Notes: generated from the sequence alone by a model not told the origin. A DNA stretch of 44,958 bases from Lachnospiraceae bacterium UBA7093 (GCA_002492465.1 DKYT01000048.1:28055-73012), one strand, 5' to 3'. Numbered from the stretch's first letter, positions 34,076 through 43,388 are shown. Numbers and translations: made by a program.

Positions 34076-35839
34076 TTATTTCAGCACAACCACCCCATAT
34101 CCGGGCACAGACAAAATATTTCCCTCCAAAGATCCTTCCTTTTCGTCCACATACAGCGCCCCTGCAATCCCGTCCACCTTAGATGCAATTTCCGGAATAT
34201 AAATATTTCTGGGATTGGGCGAGGTATTGCAGAAAATATACACCCTTTCCCCATTCCAGCTCTTCGAAAAAGCGCTTACCGTATCGCTTCCATGCTCGGG
34301 CAGATCCGTCACCTTTCCCTTTACAATTTCCGGAAAGGCATTTCTTAATCGAATCGCTTTCCTAAAATAATGATATATGGAATAAGGATCCTGCCGCTGC
34401 TCCTCCAGACTTCCGTATTTCATCTTGATACTGTCCATATTGGCGGGTCCCTTACACATGCCGGGAGCATTCTTATCCTCTGTGAAGTACATGGGGGCAC
34501 GCTTATTTTCATCCTTACCGGATCCCTTCATGCCAAGTTCCTCCCCATAGTACACAAAGGCATTTCCACTCATCAAAAGATTCAACGCGCCGGCGATCTT
34601 GGTCTGGGACTGGGAATTTTCTCCGGTGTAATAGCCCGCGCTGCGCGCCAAATCGTGATTGGTATAAAAGGGCGCGTCAATATAATTCGGATTATGCTCC
34701 CCAAATAACGTCTGGATATTCTGCAAAGATTTACCATAAGAAGACGCCGGTGCACTGCCCTTGACAATATTGGCTATAAGCCCCTCGCTGTCTGCAAAAC
34801 CAAAATCAAATACACTGTCAATGCCGCTGTCGTAATACTGGCTGTAGGTCGTCATATCTGTCCATACCTCGGCAACCAGATAGGCATCCTGCTTTTTTTC
34901 CTTTACCATATCTGTAAACCATGTAAGGATTTCAATATTGGCGCTGTCTGCGCCGGTTTCATATTCTTTTGCCGCATCCAGCCGGAAACCTCCCACGCCT
35001 TTGGCAAACCAGAAATCCACGATCTTCTCTATTTCTCCCCGAAGCTCCTCATTATACAGGTTCAGATCCGGCATTCCCTCATAAAACTGCGCCTCGTAAT
35101 ACCACACATCGCTTCCCGGTACCTGATTGTAGGCGCTCCCCGCCGGCTCCTTGGTAAAATGATAATAATCCACATAGGGGCATTCCTCCAGGGAAGGCGT
35201 CCCGTCTCCCAGCTCTACCAGATATCTGCATGCCTCCTGAAACCAGGGATGCTCCCAGGAACTGTGGTTCAGCACCAGATCCAAAATCACCTTAATGCCA
35301 CGTTCATCGCATGCCCCCATAAAGTTCTCAAAATCCTCCATGGTCCCGTATTCCGGATCGATCCCATAATAATCTGTCACATCATATTTATGGTAGCTGG
35401 GCGAAGGCATGACAGGCATCAGCCAGATTCCAGTGCAGCCAAGATCTTCCGTTGTCGCCGGATCCCCGTCATTGATATAGTCAAGCTGATCCGTAAGCCC
35501 CTTCAGATCGCCAATTCCATCGCCATTTGCATCACAAAAAGAATACACAAACACCTCATAATATGTGCGGTAATTATCCTCCATGGAAATCTCCACGGGC
35601 ACCAACGCCTTTTCCTGTTCTACAAGCTTTGAAAGTGCCTCCTCTATTTCATTCGCCTCTGAACTCTCCGGAGCATCCTCAGAACTCTGTTCTGGCGCAG
35701 TCAGCTCCGTCTGTTCCGTCATTTCTGTCACACGCTGCACTTCCTCTTTAGCAGCCTCTTTGCTGCCGCACCCTGCGCTTAGAAGCGAAAGCAGAAGAAG
35801 AGCCGTTAAACCTGTTCTTATTTGTCGAATCTTTAACAT
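34076..35839 (-). CDS. Secreted GH13 alpha-amylase lipoprotein
   Basis: A 587-residue lipoprotein enzyme cutting alpha-1,4-glucans at the cell surface. The signal ends in LLSAGC, followed by a Glu/Ser-rich tether to about residue 80. The barrel motifs are intact: DLVLNHSSW, GGFRLDAAKEYE (nucleophile Asp), YLVAEVWTD (acid Glu) and FYTNHDLARS (third Asp). The ATG at 35839 is fixed by GGGGGAGACGATT; the frame extends seven codons further without a ribosome site. It is the last gene of locus B, separated from malG by a terminator hairpin, so it is probably expressed at a lower level or from its own promoter. Confidence 0.92.
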   Translation of the reverse strand: MLKIRQIRTGLTALLLLSLLSAGCGSKEAAKEEVQRVTEMTEQTELTAPEQSSEDAPESSEANEIEEALSKLVEQEKALVPVEISMEDNYRTYYEVFVYSFCDANGDGIGDLKGLTDQLDYINDGDPATTEDLGCTGIWLMPVMPSPSYHKYDVTDYYGIDPEYGTMEDFENFMGACDERGIKVILDLVLNHSSWEHPWFQEACRYLVELGDGTPSLEECPYVDYYHFTKEPAGSAYNQVPGSDVWYYEAQFYEGMPDLNLYNEELRGEIEKIVDFWFAKGVGGFRLDAAKEYETGADSANIEILTWFTDMVKEKKQDAYLVAEVWTDMTTYSQYYDSGIDSVFDFGFADSEGLIANIVKGSAPASSYGKSLQNIQTLFGEHNPNYIDAPFYTNHDLARSAGYYTGENSQSQTKIAGALNLLMSGNAFVYYGEELGMKGSGKDENKRAPMYFTEDKNAPGMCKGPANMDSIKMKYGSLEEQRQDPYSIYHYFRKAIRLRNAFPEIVKGKVTDLPEHGSDTVSAFSKSWNGERVYIFCNTSPNPRNIYIPEIASKVDGIAGALYVDEKEGSLEGNILSVPGYGVVVLK

Positions 35840-35860
35840 AATCGTCTCCCCCTGTATCAA

Positions 35861-35907
35861 AAAACCTGAGAAAACTCTTCTAAAAGAAAGCAGTCTTCTC
35901 AGGTTTT
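35861..35907 (-). terminator. Terminator between malG and the amylase gene
   Basis: A perfect 12-base inverted repeat AAAACCTGAGAA / TTCTCAGGTTTT (35861-35872, 35896-35907) with a 23-base loop. On the minus strand the stem ends in six T. It would stop much of the transcription coming from malG. Confidence 0.8.
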
Positions 35908-35936
35908 CACTTAAACTATATCTTACTTTACCACAA

Positions 35937-36818
35937 TTAACCCTTTACTGCTCCACTTACCCCTTCAACATAGAACTTCTGGGTTAGAAGGAACAAAATC
36001 GCAATGGGAATGGATACCAGAACCGCTCCTGCTGCAAAAGAGGTATACCAATTGTCAATATATTCCTTCTCCAACATTTTCCAAAGACCAATGGACACTG
36101 TAAAGTATTTGGCATCTGCACGGCAGATAACCTTTGCAAACAAGAAATCAATCCAGGGCGCCATAAAAGAAGTCAAAATGGTATATACAATAATAGGCTT
36201 ACTTAAGGGCACCGTGACCTTAGTAAAGGTCTGCCACCTTGTAGCGCCGTCAATAATCGCCGCCTCATCCAATGCCTTGGGGATAGTGTCAAAGAATCCC
36301 TTCGCCACCTGAAAGCCGATACCGGTCCCCGCTGAGAATACTACGACCAACGCAACAGGAATCATGGATCCCTCTGACATATTAAGCGCTTTCAAAATGT
36401 AGTACACAGCAACCATGGACATAAATCCCGGGAACAGACCCAATATCATGGCAACGTTCATAAAAGGCTTTCTCATCTTGAAACGCATTCTGGACATACA
36501 ATATGAAACAGAAAGCACAAAAATGGTTGAAATAATACAGGTAAAAATAGCGATCACAAAGGTGTTTTTAAACATCAGCGGGAAGTTCAAAATCGTTGTA
36601 TCCGTAAACAGCTTCTTATAATTATTAAAGGTATAAGACTGTGGGAAAAAAGTGGTTACATAGGAACCCTTCTCCGCTCTGAAACTGGTCAGGACTACCC
36701 AAAAGATCGGCAGCACCCATATAAAAGCCAAAATTGCCAGAATTACATGAACAATAGAATTCGTAACTATTTTTCGAATCTTTGCGCCAGTCACAGGCGC
36801 GCTGCTTGCTTTACTCAT
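35937..36818 (-). CDS. malG: MalG-type ABC permease, locus B
   Basis: A 293-residue permease with six transmembrane helices and the EAA loop KALDEAAIIDGATRWQTFTKVTVPLSKP. The C-terminus FYVEGVSGAVKG is the classical MalG ending that enters the ATPase-facing channel. Its ATG shares a base with the MalF stop (TAATG) and GGAGGGATTC stands before it. It forms the channel with MalF for maltodextrin uptake. Confidence 0.93.
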   Translation of the reverse strand: MSKASSAPVTGAKIRKIVTNSIVHVILAILAFIWVLPIFWVVLTSFRAEKGSYVTTFFPQSYTFNNYKKLFTDTTILNFPLMFKNTFVIAIFTCIISTIFVLSVSYCMSRMRFKMRKPFMNVAMILGLFPGFMSMVAVYYILKALNMSEGSMIPVALVVVFSAGTGIGFQVAKGFFDTIPKALDEAAIIDGATRWQTFTKVTVPLSKPIIVYTILTSFMAPWIDFLFAKVICRADAKYFTVSIGLWKMLEKEYIDNWYTSFAAGAVLVSIPIAILFLLTQKFYVEGVSGAVKG

Positions 36819-38194
36819 TACATGAATCCCTCCTCGTCTTTATAGGATGTTGTATTCCGATAGGTAATCAATGCTACAACGGCAAGAACCACGAAGGTCA
36901 TAATACCGATCACCGCGCCCAGATTATAGTAATTCTTATCAATGGTCAACTTATACAGCCAGGTAACCAAAAGATCTGTCTTTCCGGCGGTATCTCCCAC
37001 GCCTGTCGGGTTTCCTCCTGAAAGTAGGAAAATGACATTAAAGTTATTAACATTACCCGTAAACTGTGTAATCAGATACGGTGTCAACACAAACAACATA
37101 TAAGGCAGCGTAATCTTAAAGAAAGTCTGGATGGCGTTTGCGCCGTCAATTTTCGCCGCCTCATAAAGTTCTGCGGGAATGTTCTGCAAAATACCAGTTA
37201 CCTGAAGCAGCGTATAAGGAATACCTACCCACAGGTTAATTACAATGACCGTTACCCTTGCCCAGGTTGCATTTGAGAAGAAGGGAAGAGCCATATCAAT
37301 CAATCCATACTTTAAAAGCAGGGTATTTACAATACCTGTGGTCTGCAGCATACTCCTCATGATCAACAGCGAAACGAACTGGGGAACTGCAATAGATAAA
37401 ACGAAACAGAAACGCCAGAAAGCTTTTCCCTTTGTCTCTTTTCGATTGATTACAATTGCAAGAATCATACCAAAGATGAAGTTGAGACCTGTGGCAAAAA
37501 TCGCCCAGATCAGCGTCCATCCAAGTACAGAATAGAACCGACGTCCAATGCCATCGCTCATATTTAATATTTTTGCAAAGTTCGCAAAACCAACCCAGTC
37601 AAAGAGAATCAAATGCTCATCTACCTTACTGTAGTTGGTAAACGCCATGGCAATCATAAACACCAAAGGCAGAATGGTAAATACTAAAATTCCGCCGATA
37701 GGCGCTGCAAGAAGCAGTTTATATAAATTTTGATCAAACAAACTTTTAATATCTTCTTTAAAGGTTGGAAGATGCTTGCCCTTTGCAGCAAGAACCTCCG
37801 CTTTATAAGCGCTTTTCACCGCGCTTTTCCATACCATAATAAATGCAATGGTAACAAAAATAGTCGCAATACCATACAAAAGCAGGAGCAGCGACTGATC
37901 TCCCGCTACATATTCATAAATACTTTTCTTTTCATTCCAAACTTTTTCCTGCTCTCTCCATCCAAGGGAAGGCAGCATGGATAAATTATGGATACCTGAT
38001 TGGATCATAAACCAGATATATGCCACCTCAACTGCAAGAAAAACAATCCCCTTACCAATCTGCTTATGCGCAATATTTCCGACCCCCATGACCAGCATGG
38101 ATAATTTTGTCACAACGTTTCCCTTAATCACCGCATCTTTTACGGGATAGAGATTCTCAAATTCCTTTTTACTTCCAGAACCAGTCTTCTTCAC
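36818..38194 (-). CDS. malF: MalF-type ABC permease, locus B
   Basis: A 458-residue permease with the extra N-terminal part seen in many Firmicute MalF proteins: a hydrophobic pair and a loop (residues 40-150) before the six-helix core. The EAA loop is PAELYEAAKIDGANAIQTFFKITLPYMLF. The start is GTG at 38194, with GGAGGTTAAT directly before it. It lies 132 bases from the binding-protein gene, the gap containing a strong hairpin. Confidence 0.92.
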   Translation of the reverse strand: MKKTGSGSKKEFENLYPVKDAVIKGNVVTKLSMLVMGVGNIAHKQIGKGIVFLAVEVAYIWFMIQSGIHNLSMLPSLGWREQEKVWNEKKSIYEYVAGDQSLLLLLYGIATIFVTIAFIMVWKSAVKSAYKAEVLAAKGKHLPTFKEDIKSLFDQNLYKLLLAAPIGGILVFTILPLVFMIAMAFTNYSKVDEHLILFDWVGFANFAKILNMSDGIGRRFYSVLGWTLIWAIFATGLNFIFGMILAIVINRKETKGKAFWRFCFVLSIAVPQFVSLLIMRSMLQTTGIVNTLLLKYGLIDMALPFFSNATWARVTVIVINLWVGIPYTLLQVTGILQNIPAELYEAAKIDGANAIQTFFKITLPYMLFVLTPYLITQFTGNVNNFNVIFLLSGGNPTGVGDTAGKTDLLVTWLYKLTIDKNYYNLGAVIGIMTFVVLAVVALITYRNTTSYKDEEGFM

Positions 38195-38265
38195 ATTAAC
38201 CTCCTGCCCTTCATGTCAAACCTGTACTCACTGTTTTCAGCCATTCCGGCTAAAAAAGCATCCGA

Positions 38266-38288
38266 GATGCCCTCAAAATGAGGGCATC
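38266..38288 (-). terminator. Stem-loop between binding-protein gene and malF
   Basis: GATGCCCTCA / TGAGGGCATC, a perfect 10-base stem with a 3-base loop. On the minus strand it is followed after nine bases by TTTTTT. It probably protects the upstream mRNA end and/or partly stops transcription, so the binding protein is made in excess over the permeases. Confidence 0.75.
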
Positions 38289-38326
38289 CCAAGTGCTTGT
38301 CATGAATCAAATGTTTTTATGAAATT

Positions 38327-39658
38327 TTACTGAGCAACGTCTGTGTTCATTGCTGTATTCATTTCTTCTGTCTTTGCAGCCGCATTGTCATGTGTTACTT
38401 CGCCGGCAACCAGCGCTTTACCCATGTTCTCAGCAGGTGACCAGTAGTTACCCATAGCAGCAACGAAAGGCTGTGTAATAGATGTGTTGTCATATGTATC
38501 ATTCTGTGCAGATACTACAGGATCGCCTGTAATGTTTGCAAGCAGCTCTGTGTTACAAGGAACAACGGTTCTCATATCGTAGTGAGCCTGCTGTGCTTCA
38601 GCGCTTGCCAGATACTCTGCCAATGCCATAGCTACCTGAGGATACTCGCAGTTAGGATTTGCACCGATTGCCTTGGAACCAGCAAACGCCATCATCTGGC
38701 ACTCGTTTCCGCCAATTGTAACCTTAGGCAGCTGGGCTGCACCAAAGTTGTCGCCAAGTGCGTCTTTTACGGACTGTGCATCCCATGAACCAGAGAAAAT
38801 CGCATTAATGGAACCATCACGCAGACCTGCGATACCAGCGCCATCCTGATCATTGATGAAATTAGGATTTGCAACCAGGTCTACAAGATAGTCTGTAGCT
38901 GCAACTGCATTGTCACCGCCAAAGTTGATGCCTGCTGCTTCGTCCATCTGGTCATCTCCGAATAATGTACATCCATTACCAACATAGAAAGCCTGAATAT
39001 ACCAAGAGTTGGAAAGAGGGAATGCAACCTTGCCTTTTTCTAACATTGTGTCAAGGCTCTTGATGTCGTCCTCTGAAAATACGCTCTTGTCATAATACAT
39101 AAACCATGTGTTTGTGGTGAAAGGGAATCCATATACAGATCCGTCAACTGAAATGGAATCAACAATTGTCTGAGAGTTGGTTGCCTTTACAGACTCAAGA
39201 TATTTTCCGCCCAACTCGGAAAGCGCGCCTGCTGCAATCAGATCTGTGATGTTATCGTTTGCATAGAAATATACATCAGCTGCGCCTTCAACGTCCTGTG
39301 TTACGGTAGCTTTTGCATCGCCTTCAGCACATACGCCATACTCAAAGGTAAGATCCCAGTTGGGATGCTGTGCTGCAAACTGCTCGCACATAGTAGGGAG
39401 CCAGTTACCATTTTCTTCAGACTGATCCTCTGAAGGTCCCCATACAGTGATAGTAGCTGTGATAGCTTCCTCTTCTTCCTCTGCAGGAGCTTCTGCTTCG
39501 GATTCTGCAGGCGCCTCTGCCTCGGGCTCTGTCTCTGCAGGAGCTTCTGCTTCTGCCTCTGTTCCTGCCTCTGCGGGTGCTTCTTCCTTACCGCCGCAGC
39601 CTACTAAAGAAGCTACCATAGCAGAAGCAAGAAGAACTGCTAAAACTTTCTTTTTCAT
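38327..39658 (-). CDS. malE: Maltodextrin-type ABC binding lipoprotein, locus B
   Basis: A 443-residue lipoprotein binding protein. The signal ends in SLVGC (Cys21) and is followed by a very acidic Ala/Glu/Pro repeat tether (about residues 24-67). The mature domain has AADVYFYANDNITDLIAAGAL and GSINAIFSGSWDAQSV, typical of maltose/cyclodextrin binding proteins. The ATG is chosen because AAAGGAGAGGAAAGAATT precedes it. It lies between malQ and malF on one strand. Ligand inferred from the neighbours. Confidence 0.92.
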   Translation of the reverse strand: MKKKVLAVLLASAMVASLVGCGGKEEAPAEAGTEAEAEAPAETEPEAEAPAESEAEAPAEEEEEAITATITVWGPSEDQSEENGNWLPTMCEQFAAQHPNWDLTFEYGVCAEGDAKATVTQDVEGAADVYFYANDNITDLIAAGALSELGGKYLESVKATNSQTIVDSISVDGSVYGFPFTTNTWFMYYDKSVFSEDDIKSLDTMLEKGKVAFPLSNSWYIQAFYVGNGCTLFGDDQMDEAAGINFGGDNAVAATDYLVDLVANPNFINDQDGAGIAGLRDGSINAIFSGSWDAQSVKDALGDNFGAAQLPKVTIGGNECQMMAFAGSKAIGANPNCEYPQVAMALAEYLASAEAQQAHYDMRTVVPCNTELLANITGDPVVSAQNDTYDNTSITQPFVAAMGNYWSPAENMGKALVAGEVTHDNAAAKTEEMNTAMNTDVAQ

Positions 39659-39698
39659 AATTCTTTCCTCTCCTTTTTGGATTTGATTTTTATATAAA

Positions 39699-39712
39699 AT
39701 GCGTTGCCGCAT
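39699..39712 (-). terminator. Short hairpin between malQ and the binding-protein gene
   Basis: ATGCG / CGCAT with a 4-base loop, followed on the minus strand by TTTTATATAAAAA, in a 79-base gap. A weak terminator or attenuator at best. Confidence 0.35.
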
Positions 39713-39737
39713 CTTATACCATTTTTCTGGACGGCAA

Positions 39738-41228
39738 TTACCTGTGACATCTCTCAGTCATTGCCCTGATCTGATCTTGTTTTTCCTTAGACAAGGCTCC
39801 TTTTACCATCCTCCATCTCCAGTTTTCACCTACTGTGGAAGGGAAATTCATCCTTGCCTCATTTCCAAGTTTCAGGTAATCCTGCATCTGAACCAGCGCG
39901 ATATCCGCCCGGCTCTCAAATAATGCCCGAATAATGGCATCCGGGATCTGGGTTCTTTCCTGTATCTGCAGATCCTGGTACATGTACGCAAGCTCCTGGT
40001 CTGTCTTGCCCTGAAAATACCCTACGAGAGTTTCATTGTCGTGAGTACCCGTATATGCCACCAGATTGCCCCTGCCATAATTGCGAGGATGGTGCTCGTT
40101 AAAAGTACCTCCGCTAAAGGCAAACAGCAACGTTCTCATTCCCGGCCATCCGGTTCTGTAAAGCAACAGTTTGGATCTCCAAACCCTCACTCCCAGATCC
40201 TCTGCGATCACACGGTTTGCCCCAAGGGTTTTCTCAATCATATCTGTGAGCTTTTTCCCTGGTCCCAGATTCCATCTGCCGTTTTTCGCAGTTGCATCTT
40301 CTGCCGGGATGCTGTAGTATCTTGCCACTCCGATAAAGTGATCTATTCTGATAATATCAAACATTCTGCCATTGGCTTCTATTCTCTTTTTCCACCAGGC
40401 AAAACCATCTTTTTTCATCTTATCCCAGTCATAAATGGGATTCCCCCATTTCTGACCTTCGTCTGAGAAAGCGTCCGGCGGGCATCCCGACACTTCCACC
40501 GGCTCGCCCTCCTGATTCAACATAAACTGTTCTCTTTCCGCCCACACATCCGCACTGTCCAGCGCTACATAAAGAGGGACATCTCCTATTATTTTGATGT
40601 CCTTACTGTTGGCATAAGCCTTTAACGCCTTCCATTGCTCAAAAAACTTGTATTGCAGGAACTTCCAGAAAGAAATCTGCTCCTCCAAACGACTCCTGCA
40701 GCTTTCCATTGCCTTGGGTGCACGGTTCCTGATTTCCTCTTCCCAGGAAAGCCAGCTGTCGCCCTTCCTTTCATTTTTAACAGCCATGTATAAACTGTAA
40801 TCCTCAAGCCATCCGCCGTTTTCCCTGCAAAAGCTCCGAAAGCCTTCTTCTGATATGTCAAATCGCTTGAATGCACTTTCAAGTACCTGAAACCGATTCT
40901 CATAAAGCAGTGCATAGTCAATGCGATCTTCTCTTTCTCCCCAGTTGTAGCTGTTTATCTCTTCCTTTGAAAGAAGTCCCTCTTCTGTCAAAAGATCCAG
41001 ATCGATCAAATAGGGATTTCCTGCAAACGCCGAAAAAGATTGATAAGGACTGTCGCCATAGCTGGTAGGACCTACTGGAAGAACCTGCCAATATTTCTGA
41101 CCCATGTCAAAAAGCATATCTACAAACGAAAAAGCTTCCTTTCCCATGGTACCGATTCCGTAAGGTGACGGAAGACTAATTACTCCTAACAGGATGCCTG
41201 CTCCCCTGGTCATTCTGCGACCTTTCAC
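39738..41228 (-). CDS. malQ: 4-alpha-glucanotransferase (amylomaltase)
   Basis: A 496-residue GH77 enzyme that transfers glucan segments between maltodextrins and frees glucose, inside the cell. The family blocks are GILLGVISLPSPYGIGTMG at the start, QSFSAFAGNPYLIDLD, IIGDVPLYVALDSADVWA, IRIDHFIGVARYY (nucleophile Asp region), IAEDLGV (acid Glu) and YTGTHDNETLVGYF. The start is GTG at 41228 with AGGAGG seven bases upstream. First gene of locus B, directly behind a TTGACA promoter. Confidence 0.95.
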   Translation of the reverse strand: MKGRRMTRGAGILLGVISLPSPYGIGTMGKEAFSFVDMLFDMGQKYWQVLPVGPTSYGDSPYQSFSAFAGNPYLIDLDLLTEEGLLSKEEINSYNWGEREDRIDYALLYENRFQVLESAFKRFDISEEGFRSFCRENGGWLEDYSLYMAVKNERKGDSWLSWEEEIRNRAPKAMESCRSRLEEQISFWKFLQYKFFEQWKALKAYANSKDIKIIGDVPLYVALDSADVWAEREQFMLNQEGEPVEVSGCPPDAFSDEGQKWGNPIYDWDKMKKDGFAWWKKRIEANGRMFDIIRIDHFIGVARYYSIPAEDATAKNGRWNLGPGKKLTDMIEKTLGANRVIAEDLGVRVWRSKLLLYRTGWPGMRTLLFAFSGGTFNEHHPRNYGRGNLVAYTGTHDNETLVGYFQGKTDQELAYMYQDLQIQERTQIPDAIIRALFESRADIALVQMQDYLKLGNEARMNFPSTVGENWRWRMVKGALSKEKQDQIRAMTERCHR

Positions 41229-41246
41229 ATCCTTACCTCCTAAAAC

Positions 41247-41264
41247 TTTCGTAAACTTTCGTTA
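41247..41264. promoter_or_regulatory. Operator repeat downstream of the malQ promoter
   Basis: TTTCGTAAAC immediately repeated as TTTCGTTA, located between the malQ -10 box and the GTG. The same core occurs at 41306 and 41471, so it is a likely site for the divergent LacI protein. Confidence 0.55.
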
Positions 41265-41272
41265 TGCTATAT

Positions 41273-41301
41273 AATTTACCATCTTGTACCGTTTTTGTCA
41301 A
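41273..41301 (-). promoter_or_regulatory. malQ-malEFG promoter
   Basis: Minus strand: perfect TTGACA (41296-41301), 17 bases, TAAATT (41273-41278). Operator-like repeats lie just upstream and downstream of it. Confidence 0.75.
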
Positions 41302-41305
41302 CCTT

Positions 41306-41319
41306 TTCGTAAAAACGAA
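41306..41319. promoter_or_regulatory. Operator-like inverted repeat upstream of the malQ promoter
   Basis: TTCGT-AAAA-ACGAA, a perfect 5-base inverted repeat five bases from the malQ -35 box, sharing its TTCGTAAA core with the other two sites in this gap. Confidence 0.55.
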
Positions 41320-41422
41320 GAAAAAATTAAAAAAAATGTACATTATGCTCAAAATAAAGGTGGAAAATAAAGCCAAAAATTGTTATCTTTTTTCAATACG
41401 AAATGACATATCCATTTTCCTA

Positions 41423-41452
41423 TTGCCAATCCATTACCACATGCGCTATACT
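41423..41452 (+). promoter_or_regulatory. Promoter of the locus B LacI gene
   Basis: TTGCCA (41423-41428), 18 bases, TATACT (41447-41452). A reversed copy of the operator core (TTACGAAA, 41471-41478) lies just downstream, which suggests self-repression. Confidence 0.6.
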
Positions 41453-41487
41453 TAAGGTAATTTTTTATATTTACGAAAGAGAATGTT

Positions 41488-42492
41488 ATGGCTACAATCA
41501 AGGATATTGCCAACAAGCTTGGCATTTCAATCAGTACAGTATCAAAGGGCTTAAACAATGCCAATGATATCAGTGAGGGACTCAGGCAGACGGTGCTTGA
41601 TACCGCAGTGGAAATGGGATACACTACCAAGAAGATGAGGAAAGAGGAGCATAAAAAGCTATGTATCTTCATCGAAAATATGAATTATGAATCACCCAAT
41701 CATTTTGGATATGATATTATACTGGGTTTTAAACAAGCCGCATATCGGGACAACTGGGATGTCACGCTTTTCCCCATTGATCCAGATTTCCAGCAACAGG
41801 AAAAGTATGATACTTATATGTTAAAGAACGGATACTCCGGAGCATTCTGGGTGGGATTTGCCCTGCAGGATGCATGGATGGCGCAGCTGGATCAGACCAC
41901 CATTGCCACCGCTCTTTTCGACAACTACATTGAAAAAAATCCCAATGTAGCTTATATTGGTGCAGACAGCTTTGAGGGAATCAATGCCGCCATCGACCAT
42001 CTGGTCAACCTGGGGCATCGGAAAATCGCCTTCCTGAACGGCTCTCTTCATTCCATGATTACAGAGCATCGGCAACAGGCTTTCTACGACAGCATGCATT
42101 CTCACAATCTTCCTATTGAAGCATGTCTGGTTGCGAACGACTATTATTGCTCCGAATCAGCCAAGCACTATGTACCTGCTTTTCTTGCAAACGGCGCAAC
42201 GGCAATCGTCTGCGGCAGCGACGAGATCGCCTATGGCGTTATGGCGGAGTGTCACAGAGAAGGTTTTCGGGTTCCGGAAGATATCAGCGTTATTGGATTT
42301 GACGATCTGCCGCAATCCGGGGAATCCACCCCGGCTCTTACCACCATCCGTCAGGAACGGATCGAGCTTGGCAAATGCGGTTATGCCGCGCTGAACAACC
42401 TGATTAATCATGTTTCCATCAGCAAGATCCTTCTACGGCCTCAATTCATTTTGCGGGACTCTACTTCTGTTAAATGTCCTCACGCATCATAA
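41488..42492 (+). CDS. LacI-family repressor, glucan locus B
   Basis: A 334-residue regulator: helix-turn-helix and hinge MATIKDIANKLGISISTVSKGLNN, then the sugar-binding domain (VIGFDDLPQSGESTPALTTIRQ near the end is typical). Its ribosome site is weak (AAGAGA). It diverges from malQ, and the gap has repeated TTTCGTAAA cores around both promoters, so it very likely represses malQ-malEFG and itself until a maltodextrin-type inducer binds. A terminator follows the gene. Confidence 0.9.
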   Translation: MATIKDIANKLGISISTVSKGLNNANDISEGLRQTVLDTAVEMGYTTKKMRKEEHKKLCIFIENMNYESPNHFGYDIILGFKQAAYRDNWDVTLFPIDPDFQQQEKYDTYMLKNGYSGAFWVGFALQDAWMAQLDQTTIATALFDNYIEKNPNVAYIGADSFEGINAAIDHLVNLGHRKIAFLNGSLHSMITEHRQQAFYDSMHSHNLPIEACLVANDYYCSESAKHYVPAFLANGATAIVCGSDEIAYGVMAECHREGFRVPEDISVIGFDDLPQSGESTPALTTIRQERIELGKCGYAALNNLINHVSISKILLRPQFILRDSTSVKCPHAS

Positions 42493-42518
42493 CAGCATCG
42501 CAATAAAAGGCTTTTATT

Positions 42519-42556
42519 AAAAGTACCGGAATTTCCTATATGAAACCGGTACTTTT
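42519..42556 (+). terminator. Terminator of the locus B LacI gene
   Basis: AAAAGTACCGG / CCGGTACTTTT, an 11-base perfect stem with a 16-base loop ending in a T run. The remaining 160 bases before the next gene are AT-rich with no other feature that I can name. Confidence 0.85.
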
Positions 42557-42716
42557 TACATTTGTCAGGGCAATCGTTGCTTAAAGGCAAGCAATATTCA
42601 GTGAAAGAAACAGGCAAAAGGAGTTTAAGCAAAATTTAATAGAATTGTGTATGCGTTTATGGTAGGATAATGACGTTGAACAATTTAACAAATCGGGATT
42701 TCATGAGGTGGAGATA

Positions 42717-43388
42717 ATGGTTAGAGAAGTAAAATGGACAAAATATTTATGGTTGAGCCTGCTCTCGTTTGGAGCATTTATGCTTGAATATTTTTCAATA
42801 TTTGTAATCGAATTCATGTTTCTACATGTAGATATAGGGAACTATACAACAAACCAAAGAAGTGTTCATTGTATTATAATGGTTTTTATATGGGCAGTTG
42901 TTATTGCAATGGTACTATTTTTTTCACGGAAATATTTTCGTTTTCCCGTGAAAGAGAAAAACGAGGATAAACTCTCTTTCAAAAATTGGATCATAACATT
43001 TGCCTGCTTAATTGGCTGCAAAATTTTGACTTTTATTGATTGGCATACGTTAAAAATAGTTGGCGAAATTCAAGGTAAAAATACATACCAATTCTGCGCA
43101 CAATATTTATACTATATATTTGAAGTGATGCTTGTCACCCTCATCATCATATATGGGCAAAAAGCGATTGAAACCTTGTTGAAAAAAGAAAGCCCAATTC
43201 CTTACGGCGGTATGATATTGGCTGTGACGTGGGGCGCATTCCATTTTGTATCGAGAGGCGTAGGACTGGAAATATGGAACGGAATTTCTACTATGCTATT
43301 TTCTATTCTTAGCGGTGTAATGTATTTAAGATTAAACAGGAAATACTTGTATAGCTATCTTTTTATCGCTATAGGGTATTTATTATAA
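42717..43388 (+). CDS. CPBP-like multi-pass membrane protein
   Basis: A 223-residue membrane protein with six or seven hydrophobic segments. The block GMILAVTWGAFHFVSRGVGLEIW resembles the second active-site motif (FxxxH) of CPBP/Abi intramembrane proteases. The first motif, normally EExxxR, is reduced to a single Glu in YYIFEVMLVTLIIIYG, so activity is doubtful. The ATG at 42717 has AGGTGGAG upstream; a GTG three codons earlier is less likely. Base composition is strikingly AT-rich compared with all neighbours, a sign of recent arrival. Family members are often linked with peptide or bacteriocin self-protection, but nothing of that kind is beside it. Confidence 0.65.
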   Translation: MVREVKWTKYLWLSLLSFGAFMLEYFSIFVIEFMFLHVDIGNYTTNQRSVHCIIMVFIWAVVIAMVLFFSRKYFRFPVKEKNEDKLSFKNWIITFACLIGCKILTFIDWHTLKIVGEIQGKNTYQFCAQYLYYIFEVMLVTLIIIYGQKAIETLLKKESPIPYGGMILAVTWGAFHFVSRGVGLEIWNGISTMLFSILSGVMYLRLNRKYLYSYLFIAIGYLL

